Source: Stereocaulon alpinum (taxonomy: Eukaryota > Ascomycota > Lecanoromycetes > Lecanorales > Stereocaulaceae). From it: DNA of 11,917 nt. The stretch is taken from assembly GCA_018257865.1 (NCBI GenBank), contig JAEUBA010000293.1, positions 1 through 11,917 of the forward strand. Reading direction: 5' to 3'. The notes under the pieces are model-generated. The model was given only the letters and a program-made list of their open reading frames with translations. It had not been told where the DNA came from and ran no database searches. Position 1 is the first letter of the stretch. Each line of letters starts with the position of its first letter. Below are positions 1 to 6,922 of this stretch, in pieces. The position numbers were made by a program, and so were the translations under genes.

Positions 1-432
1 TTAACTTAGGGAGCTACGTTTAAGAAGTATAGGAAGGTATATAGTATAGCGGTAAGGCCTATACTTATATTCGCTACTCTAATATAGTATACCCCTACTA
101 GGGGGCGGGGAGCTATAGAAAAGTATATTAAGACGCTCGCGATAATATAGAATAACTACTTACGGATAGTATTTAGAGTATATAAGGTAATACTAGTCTA
201 AGTCTTAGAAGCGGAAGTAGTTATTATACTTATCTAAACCTATCTAGATACCCTAGTTATAAGATGTTAGGTACTAAGGGGAGTATACCCCTTAATAATT
301 AAAGGTAACCGCTTAATCTATAGGAGACTATAGGGAAGGAGAGGAAGGGCGCGCTTAATATACCTAACCCTATTACTAGAAAAGGAAGAATAGGCCCTAT
401 AGGAGCTTAAGGCGAAGGATTAGGATTAAGCG
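1..432. repeat. inverted repeat left arm (LINE A) paired with 1318-1750
   Basis: Bases 1-432 are the reverse complement of 1318-1750, with differences that are nearly all transitions. The arms are about 430 bases and are separated by about 885 bases belonging only to copy A. The repeat arises because LINE copies A and C lie in opposite orientation. A transcript through both arms could fold into a long hairpin. Confidence 0.82.
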
Positions 433-1149
433 GTAATAGCGATAAGGAGGAAGGTATATTAGTATAACTTAAAAACGGATATTAAGGAGTATTAAGATGT
501 AGGCGTCCTAGCTAAAAAGATATAAGGCTAGGTAATAGCGAAGTAGATTAAGCGGTAGGAGGTATATAAGGATACTATCCCTAAGCACTCTTATATACCT
601 ATATAGAATAAACTATTATTCGGAGAAAGGTATAACTACTATCTAAAGCTTAGGAAGGTAGAAAGCTTAATAGTAGTCTAACTCTAAAGTAGGAAGAATA
701 GGTTTAACTACTTCCTTTATAAGGCGAGGGTACTAGGGGTCCGCAGTGCCTACTATAGTTATAGATAGAGGAATTAGGATATAAAGTATATTCTCCTATA
801 CTACCTAAAGCTTAGCGATACTTAAAGGGAGCTTATTAAAGAGGTAGAGACTTATAATATTAGGACTATACTAGTTAAGGTTATTAGTATAAGAGCGGCT
901 ATAAGATAGCTAGTTAGGTTAGGATTCCTAATATAGTATCGACTTACTAGGGAATAGCTCTCCCAGTCTAAACTCCCTATTAGAGTAGAACTAGTAATAA
1001 AAACCCTAAAGATAAAGAAGCCTAAGTATAAGTAGAAGCTAAAGGCGGCGGAGCTACCAAAGTATTATAAGGCCTATTAGGGTAATAGAGATTATTATTA
1101 CCGGTGTTATAGAGCCTAGCGGCGAGGTTAGATAGGTAGAGTAGAATAA
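13..1149 (+). pseudogene. LINE ORF2 C-terminal region (copy A), RIP-inactivated
   Basis: This is the part of a LINE reverse transcriptase polyprotein that follows the polymerase core, in plus frame 1. The opening stretch reads like the end of the RT thumb (VYSIAVRPILIFA, then YTPTRGRG), which is well conserved in fungal Tad1-like LINEs. Further on is the C-terminal zinc module: codons at 751, 760, 787 and 802 sit in C-x2-C-x8-H-x4-C spacing, but all four now encode Tyr (TAC/TAT), as RIP of TGY and CAY predicts. The frame is littered with TAA/TAG but shows no indel across about 900 bases. The end is uncertain: TAG at 955 may be a mutated TGG, and coding-like sequence continues in frame to the double TAA at 1147. 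I recognise no RNase H domain after the RT. The 5' end is cut by the window edge. Confidence 0.8.
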
Positions 1150-1316
1150 TAAGTAAGCTAATAAGCGAAAGTTTTTAGCTAGAAGGGGCGACTTTAGAAA
1201 GGTTTCTTTCGCGTCTAGAGGGCCTTTAACCCCCCTAGATTTCCTAATAATATAAGAGAACACCCTTATTAGTATATATAGATACTAGAATAGGCGTATA
1301 AATTAATTAATCAATT
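1150..1316 (+). repeat. LINE copy A 3' UTR and AATC/AATT tail
   Basis: Non-coding 3' end of copy A, matched by 6755-6922 in copy B. It contains a conserved pyrimidine-rich stretch around 1196-1236 and ends in AATTAATTAATCAATTA-type repeats. The last bases (ATTA) are shared with the first bases of copy C, so the exact junction floats between about 1312 and 1317. Such a junction fits target-primed insertion, but no target-site duplication can be checked because A's 5' end is outside the window. Confidence 0.65.
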
Positions 1317-1936
1317 ACCGCTTAATCTTAATTCTTTACCTTAAGCTCCTATAGGGCCTATTCTTCCTTTTCTAGTACTAGGGTTAGGTATATTAGGCGC
1401 GCCCTTCCTCTCCTTCCCTATAGTCTCTTATAGATTAAGCGGTTACCTTTAATTATTAAGGAGTATACTCCCCTTAGTACCTAGTATCTTATAACTAGGG
1501 CGTCTAAGTAGGTTTAGATAGGTATAATAACTACCTCTACTTCTAAGACTTAGACTAGTATTACCTTATATACTCTAAGTACTATCTATAGGTAGTTATT
1601 CTATATTATTATAAGCGTCTTAATATACTTTTCTATAGCTCCCCGCCCCTTAGTAGGGGTATACTATATTAGAGTAGTAAATATAAGTATAGGCCTTACT
1701 ACTATACTATATACCTTCCTATACTTCTTAAATGTAGCTCCCTAAGTTAATCCTACTAGGCACTTAATCGCCTAGGCTTAAGTAGCGGCCTTTACCTTTA
1801 CCTACGCTATATATAGGCCCTAGCGGAGTTTAGTGTTAATATATAGCCCTAGGACCCTAATACTCGCTTCTAGCTTAACCTCTACGTTACTAAATTATAC
1901 CGTCTCCTTTATATTAAATCTTTTGGGGGTATATAT
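1313..1936 (-). mobile_element. LINE (Tad1-like) copy C, internal fragment
   Basis: Minus-strand fragment collinear with 7643-8264 of copy B (direct repeat). Its 1318-1750 part is the inverted repeat of 1-432 in copy A. Homology to B stops on the right at about 1936, just upstream of the codons for a TPKRFNIKET-like RT segment, where gypsy sequence begins. On the left it stops at A's 3' tail. The right edge looks like an ordinary LINE 5' truncation. The missing 3' part (about 880 bases by comparison with B) was probably displaced leftward when A inserted into C. Copy C keeps more ancestral C and G than copy B at several aligned positions. Confidence 0.8.
1318..1933 (-). pseudogene. LINE ORF2 fragment (end of RT, copy C), RIP-inactivated
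   Basis: Reads on the minus strand from about 1933 downward: TPKRFNIKET, then the segment before and including the RT thumb, up to the region before the C-terminal zinc module. The product would be the distal RT part of a LINE ORF2 protein. The catalytic RT motifs lie upstream and are absent from this fragment. In-frame TAA/TAG codons occur throughout. It is non-functional both because it is a fragment and because of RIP. Identity rests on alignment with copies A and B, whose ORF2 is well supported. Confidence 0.72.
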
Positions 1937-1941
1937 AAGGG

Positions 1942-2844
1942 TACTATTATAAGTATAGCGATAACTACTACTATAATATATCTTATAAGCGAGTAAGTAT
2001 TACTAAGGTACCTAAGATATAATACCTTACCTACTATAACTTAGTAGTTATATTTATTTAAGACTATAAGGATTATATCGCCTTAGCCCCTTATAATAAC
2101 TTTTATATAAATAAGGAAAAGACTTACTAGTCCTTCGCCTTCTTAGTAGATATAAAGAGGTAGACTTAGAGGAATATAAGAGATACTATACTATATAGTA
2201 CTAGTAAACCTATATAGAAGGAGTATACTAACTAGTACTTAGATTAAGTTTATAACTTAGTAGTTAGGTCCTATAATATAGGTCGCCAGCTAGCTAAGGC
2301 GACTATAAGAGATATATAGATAATTACGAACTTTAATAATTATCTTATAGCCCTATAGGTATAGAGGGATCGCCCTATAAAAGACTAAGAACGTATAGAG
2401 ACCCTATATAATAGAGTAGTCGAAAAGATCTCTTTAGAAGCTATAAAAGACGTACTCTAACCTACTACCTATACCTTACTACTACTATAGTACTAAGGTA
2501 TTAAGTAGAGGTTATAAAAACTAAAGGAGCTACCTTTAACTAATAGGGCCTATATTAGGGAGAAGCTTAGTAAGTATAGTTAGCTACGTATAAGACCTAG
2601 AACCTCCTATATAAAGGAGGATAGTAAGAGATCGTCCTCTTTAATATTATAAGGCTATAGGCCTATACGAATTAAATATAAAGGCGGCGACTTAGCTAGT
2701 AAGTATAAAAAACCCCTCGCTAAGATCTAGTATTATAAGTATAGGTAGTTTAGCTACTTTAAAGGCTCGCTAGATTACCTAAAGTACGTTACTAGTAATA
2801 AATCGCGTAACTTAGGTAGTAAAAAGGGAAAAGCTAAGACCTAA
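1942..2844 (+). pseudogene. gypsy Gag (capsid and nucleocapsid), 5'-truncated, RIP-inactivated
   Basis: Gag forms the virus-like particle and binds the element RNA. Plus frame 1 can be read through many TAA/TAG codons from 1942 to the TAA at 2842 as a helical, charged protein of about 300 residues. Around 2728-2790 it becomes basic and holds a ghost zinc knuckle: TATTATAAG at 2731, where KxQCYKC-type sequence is expected, now gives tyrosines in place of cysteines, followed by FKGSLDY. A Lys-rich tail (about 2806-2838) follows. The N-terminus is lost at the junction with LINE copy C. Assignment of the knuckle depends on reading Tyr as mutated Cys/His. The upstream capsid part is inferred from position. 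Confidence 0.68.
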
Positions 2845-2897
2845 TACTTACTACTAAAGTATTAGGGTTACTACCTAATAAGCGGAAACCTCGCGCT

Positions 2898-3225
2898 TTA
2901 GTATTATAAAGAGAAATTACTATACCGCTAGGTAGATATAATATTACTACCTTAGTAGATACTAGGGGTAAGGAGAACTTTATCTTATAATCCTTAATTA
3001 AAGGCGCGTAAATACTAAAGCCTAATTAGGTCCTAACTATAATACGTACTATTAATAGGTACTAAATACTATTATATAGTATATATACGTTAAACCTTAG
3101 TCTTATAGATAGTACTAAACGGAAGTAGGAGAGAACCTTAAAGGCGTATACCGTAGAGATATAAGGATACGACCTTATTCTTAGTTACCCCTAGATCTAT
3201 AATATTAATCCTAATATCCGTTAGC
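2898..3225 (+). pseudogene. gypsy aspartic protease domain
   Basis: The retroviral-type aspartic protease matures Gag-Pol. The segment TTLVDTRGKENFI (2946-2984) matches the active-site loop where D-[ST]-G is usual, with Asp at 2958 and Thr at 2961. An Arg codon (AGG) at 2964 precedes the Gly at 2967, so the loop reads DTRG. Downstream, YDLILSYPWI-like sequence near 3169-3200 (TAG in place of the Trp codon) matches the ILG-x-PW motif after the second beta strand, with Gly to Ser as RIP predicts. The DTRG form may be a family variant or later change. Confidence 0.68.
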
Positions 3226-3614
3226 GCGAGTAGTTCTAGACGTACTATAATAAGCTTAGGACGTAGGCGGATATCGTATTTATTAATATAGAGCAGTTTA
3301 CTTTATTAGCTAATATAGTAATTACGTATAGAAAAGGGGAAGCGTTTATCGCAATCCTATATAAGACTCTACCGGTAAGTAACGATAGTTACGATAGAGC
3401 TACGTAGTTAGACGAGCCTAGCGTACTAAATAAGCTAGCAGGCTTAAAAGAGGTCTTTTTAGAAGAACTATCTAATAGCCTTAATATATATAAATAAGTT
3501 AAGTATCTAATAGACTTACTATCCGGTAAGCTACTAAAAAGTAGGCTGATTTATAATATATTATATAATAAACTCGTAGCGATTAGGGACTACCTAAGTA
3601 CTATACTTAAGAAG

Positions 3615-4330
3615 AAGTAGATTCGTCTCTTAAGTAGCCTAATAGGCTCGCTAGTATTATTTATAAGGAAAGTAGATAGCTCCTTATAACTTTATATCGA
3701 CTATAGAGGGCTTAATAAGGTAACTATTAAAAATAACTATTTATTACTATTATTCTTAGAAACCCTAGAGAGGTTTATAGGTACTAAGTACTTTACTAAG
3801 ATTAATATTTATAATACGTATTATAGGATATAGGTACGCGAAGGAGATAAGTAGAAAACCTCCTTCTAGACTCGCTATAGCTAGTTTAAGTACTAAGTAA
3901 TACCTTTTAGCCTTATAAATACCCCTATAACCTTCTAGTCGTATATTAATAAAGTATTTAAGCTATATATTAATATATACTACGTAGTCTATCTAGACGA
4001 CGTACTAATCTACTTAGAAATAGAAGAGTTATATTAGGAGTATATATAAAAGGTACTACGTACTTTACTAAAGTATTAGCTCTATATAAAGTTACTAAAG
4101 TATACGTTTAACTATAGTAAGGTTACCTTTTTAGGATTTATAGTAACCCTGCGTAATATCTAAATAAAGTAGTTATATATTAATACGGTTACTAAGTAGC
4201 TAGAACTAAGGTCTATAAAAGATATATTAGTCTTCCTTAGCTTTATAAGCTTCTATTAGCGATTTATAAAAAGCTTCTTATAGATTATAACGCCTTTAAC
4301 TAACCTAACCTAAGAAAGTAAGAAGGGCGA
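3615..4330 (+). pseudogene. gypsy reverse transcriptase domain
   Basis: RT copies the element RNA into cDNA. Readable motifs are YIDYRGLNKVTIKNNYLLP (3693 onward, the fungal gypsy DYRxLN-xT motif), FTKINIYNTYYRI (from 3795, motif A), IPFSLINTPITFQSYIN (from about 3900, motif B), and YLDDVLIY (3990-4013, motif C), which is fully intact. The motif A catalytic Asp is AAT (Asn) at 3804-3806, a G-to-A change that would kill polymerase activity. The thumb and connection region follow, with FLGFIV near 4130 and SFYQRFIKSF-like sequence near 4250. This is the strongest family assignment in the window. Confidence 0.92.
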
Positions 4331-4429
4331 AGTTAAGTAACCCTTTATATTTAATAATATTATATATAAGGCGTTTTAAATACTTAAGTAAGTATTTACT
4401 ACCGCACCTATCCTAAAATACTATAACTA

Positions 4430-4815
4430 GGAGTAAGCGCTTAGAATAGAAACTAATACTTCTAAAGTAGGTATAGGTAGAGTACTTAGCTAGCTAGGTA
4501 AAGATAAGTAGTAGTATCCTATTATATTCTTTAGCTATAAATTTAAAGGAGTAGAGATACGCTAGGATATATATAATAAAGAACTATATATAATAGTACT
4601 AGGATTTAAGTACTAGAGGTACTACTTATAAGGTAGTAAGTACCTAATCTATATAATTACTAATTATAATAACCTTCGTTACTTTATAACTATAAAGGAG
4701 CTTAATATAAAGTAGATTCGCTAGGCTAAGAAGTTAGCTACGTTTAACTTTATAATTAAATACTATAAAGGAAAACTTAACCCTGCGGATACGCCGTTAA
4801 GAAGGCCTAATATTA
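4430..4815 (+). pseudogene. gypsy RNase H domain
   Basis: RNase H degrades RNA in the RNA/DNA hybrid. LRIETNTSKVGIGRVLS (from 4440) corresponds to the first catalytic motif, but the Asp is AAT (Asn) at 4455-4457. IYNKEL (near 4569-4586) keeps the catalytic Glu at 4581. ITNYNNLRYF (from 4656) corresponds to the TDHKNL motif, with Asp to Asn at 4662 and His to Tyr at 4665. The domain ends with FIIKYYKGKLNPADTPLRRP (about 4752-4811), the usual linker before the integrase. Two of three readable acidic positions are lost, each by a G-to-A transition. Confidence 0.88.
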
Positions 4816-5219
4816 TTAAACTAGATAATAGCGAGGATAGTAATAAAGACTTCCTCCCTACCTTATAAAGTAAGCTCCGTAATTAGGAATACTAACCTAA
4901 TATATAGGAACGTAATAGCGTACCTATAAGTATTAAACTAGTAGTATTAATAGCGTAACTAGATAGTATTACTATTATAGATACTTAGGTTATAGACTTA
5001 GATAAGAAGGTACTTAATAGATAGACTTATATTCTAGACGCTATATAATTATCTTAACTTCTAGTTTACTAGGTTTTAGAGTCGGAGAGGTCTTATTTAG
5101 ATTTACGGGAATTAATAGTAGTATAGCTACTTAAGCTATAATAGAAGAATACTTTCGTTATTAAGTAGGAGTAGTATTAAAGGTATATAACTAAATTAAA
5201 TAAGCTTTTAAAATAGAGT

Positions 5220-6190
5220 ATAAGCGAGAATAGACTACTATATTATAGCCTAGTAGTTTATATACTAAGCGACCTAGTAACGAAGGAAGAGATCCTTTAT
5301 ATAAATTATAATAACCCTAGTACTAGATACTTTAGTTATAAGCGTATTAAAGAAGGTATTAGGTCTAAATATTATTAGCCTAGTATAATAGGTAATATTA
5401 GAGAGTATATTTATAGTTACTTAGATTATTAGAGGGTATAAGTATATTACTATAAGCTATATAGTAAACTAACCTTAATCCTATTAAGTAGTATAACGCC
5501 TTTCTATACTATAATAATAGACTTTATTATAGATATACCCCCTACTAGGGACGTATATATAGAAAAGACTTATAATATAATCTTAGTCTTAGTAGATAAG
5601 CTTACTAAATATATAATATATATAATAACTATAAAAGACTTAATAATAGATAGCTTAGTAGATATAATATAAAGGGAATTCCTCTTATTATAAGGTATAA
5701 TATAAGAATTAATTATAGATTAAGGCTTACTATTTACTAGTAAGTTCTAGATAATACTTTACTAGTACTTAGGTATAAAGTATAAGCTTAGCACTACGTT
5801 CTACCCTTAAATAGATAGTTAGACTAAGAGGTAGAACTAAGTACTTAAATACTACCTATAAGTATACTATAACTATAAATAGAATAATTAGCCGGAATTA
5901 CTACTAATAGCGATATTCGTATATAATAATAGTATATACGTAAGTACTAAGCGAACCCCGTAAGACCTACTAATAAGCTATATAATAGATTTAGGTAGTA
6001 CTTCTAAGGGTAGAAGCTTAGTGTTACGGGTAACCCCGTAAGGTTACGAGCAAGGTATATAATAGGGTTAGTAGGTAAAGGACTATTAGGAGAGGACCTA
6101 GTAATATAGGTAATCCGAGGTATATTAGGTAGATTATAGAGTAATATAGAAGATATAAGGCTAGATTACTTAGATTAGGCTAGGGCTTAG
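5220..6190 (+). pseudogene. gypsy integrase domain
   Basis: Integrase inserts the cDNA. The N-terminal HHCC zinc domain is a ghost: TAC at 5328 (His expected, in the GHFG-like motif) and the C-x2-C codons TAC 5418 and TAT 5427 all encode Tyr. The core reads PFYTIIIDFIIDIPPTRD with catalytic Asp at 5520, then ELIIDQGLLFTSKF with Asp at 5718. The catalytic Glu, in the TERxNQ motif, is AAG (Lys) at 5826, exactly 35 residues after the second Asp, so D,D35E geometry is preserved but chemistry is not. AIFVYNNS (from about 5910) follows. The tail near 6129-6190 (VDYRV, IxRxGLS) resembles the C-terminal GPY-type region, with weaker support. Confidence 0.87.
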
Positions 6191-6752
6191 TATAATTAAG
6201 GTAAATATATAAGGAAAGGTTTTCCTTTAATAGGATATTTCTTATCTCTTTATATTTAACTTATATAATAGAGAGGAGTTTTAGCTAAAGATAATTTAAT
6301 AATTATCTATCTCTATTACCTTTTAGTACTTAATATACTATATAATTTACCTATTAATAATTTATATTAAATATACCTTAATAATAAGGACGGATTAGGA
6401 TAGTACTCTTAAAAGTTAAGATACTAAGTATCTATAGTAAATAGTAAAGATTACTTTAGTAAGGATTAAGTTAATAACCCCCGCTAGAAACTATCCTTAA
6501 GAAGCGAGTTAAGAGAGCTTATAGAGGGAGAAGCCTTATTAGATAATAAAACCCTTAATAGAATAGAGGCTTTAAGGTTAGATACCTAAAGGAGTTAAGA
6601 AGAACTATTAGAATCTCTAGTAGCTTAGAAGATCTAGGAGATACTATAAGGGGATAAATACTTAGATACGGATAGTCTTATTTACTAGAAACTCCCTAAA
6701 GGATTAAGGTTCTTAAAAGACGGAAGCGTATTACTACTAAACTAATAACCTA
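6191..6752. other. unassigned RIP-mutated segment between gypsy integrase and LINE copy B
   Basis: The first part (about 6191-6385) is very A+T rich with T-runs and shows no coding signal; it could be element 3' non-coding or LTR sequence, but no partner LTR is present for comparison. The second part (about 6389-6745) has a weak coding look in plus frame 2, with a Leu/Glu/Lys-rich helical stretch and an ending YxKLPKGLRFLKDGSVLLLN before TAATAA at 6743-6748. In the Pol frame, TPARNYP near 6477-6497 faintly recalls the end of a chromodomain. Neither reading wins clearly by stop counts. I saw no CpA or TpG in 6360-6745, so this DNA was itself a RIP target and therefore probably repeated. Confidence 0.4.
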
Positions 6753-6922
6753 AATTAATTGATTAATTGATTTATACGCCTATTCTAGTATCTATATATA
6801 CTAATAAGGGTATTCTCTTATATTATTAGGAAATCTAGGGGGTTAAAGGCCCTCTAGACGCGAAAGAAACCTTTTTAAAGTCGCCCCTTCTAGCTAAAAA
6901 CTTTCGCTTATTAGCTTACTTA
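6753..6922 (-). repeat. LINE copy B 3' UTR and AATC/AATT tail
   Basis: Non-coding 3' end of copy B, matching 1150-1316 of copy A in inverse orientation. On the plus strand it begins with ATTAATTGATTAATTGATT-type repeat units and then a conserved block through about 6900. B has one G fewer than A in the G-run at about 6836-6841. Having the same terminus in two independent copies fixes the 3' end of this LINE family. Confidence 0.72.

Larger units (their letters stand above)
1..1316 (+). mobile_element. LINE (Tad1-like) copy A, 3' portion
   Basis: This stretch is the reverse complement of about 6755-8071 (copy B) along its full length, with lengths matching to within a few bases and differences that are mostly transitions. 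It carries the end of a LINE ORF2 followed by an untranslated 3' region. It ends in a short tail of AATC/AATT units (about 1300-1316), as expected for a non-LTR element that ends in a simple repeat instead of an LTR. Its 5' part lies before the window. Its 3' end abuts copy C, which is the same family in the opposite orientation. Confidence 0.85.
1937..6190 (+). mobile_element. Ty3/gypsy LTR retrotransposon, internal region, RIP-inactivated
   Basis: The domain order gag, protease, RT, RNase H, integrase on one strand identifies a Ty3/gypsy (Metaviridae-type) element; copia elements place integrase before RT. The left edge is the junction with LINE copy C at about 1937, so the 5' LTR, leader and start of gag are missing here. 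No LTR pair is visible, because the left flank is lost. The right edge is uncertain: the polyprotein frame can be followed to about 6190, and 6191-6752 may still belong to the element. Inference: the gypsy copy is older than at least copy C, whose 5'-truncated end sits inside gag. Confidence 0.88.
2862..6190 (+). pseudogene. gypsy Pol polyprotein (PR-RT-RNase H-IN), RIP-inactivated
   Basis: One frame (codon starts divisible by 3) carries every Pol motif I could place, from the protease at 2952 to the integrase C-terminus near 6129. So about 3.2 kb has decayed without a net indel. The frame is -1 relative to Gag, and the two overlap or abut near 2842-2862, which fits the -1 frameshift or separate-frame arrangement of many gypsy elements. 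Dozens of in-frame TAA/TAG codons, mostly where Gln or Trp is expected, prevent translation. Several catalytic residues are changed (RT motif A Asp to Asn, RNase H Asp to Asn, integrase Glu to Lys), while the RT YLDD box is untouched. Domains are listed separately. Confidence 0.88.

Noticed and set aside
13..1149. RNase H domain at the end of LINE ORF2
   Set aside because: Some fungal LINEs carry one, but the sequence after the RT thumb reads as a C-terminal region ending in a CCHC-type module. I found no TDGS-like or other RNase H motif.
1054..1263. A 69-residue open frame on the minus strand with a hydrophobic C-terminus
   Set aside because: It starts at GTG, lies antisense in the end of ORF2 and the 3' UTR of LINE copy A, and the matching region of copy B (about 6810-7015) has a one-base difference in the G-run that breaks the frame. 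It is a chance open frame.
1297..1316. AATTAATTAATC repeat as a microsatellite or origin
   Set aside because: The same unit ends copy B at 6753-6772, so it is the 3' tail of the LINE and not an independent repeat.
6024..6041. Hairpin TTACGGG-TAAC-CCCGTAA
   Set aside because: It has a 7-base stem but lies inside the integrase coding frame (VLRVTP-G) and is not repeated elsewhere in the window, so a regulatory role or terminator is not supported.
1937..6752. LTR pair of the gypsy element
   Set aside because: The left side runs directly from LINE copy C into gag, so the 5' LTR is not in the window. Without it no LTR in 6191-6752 can be recognised by comparison.
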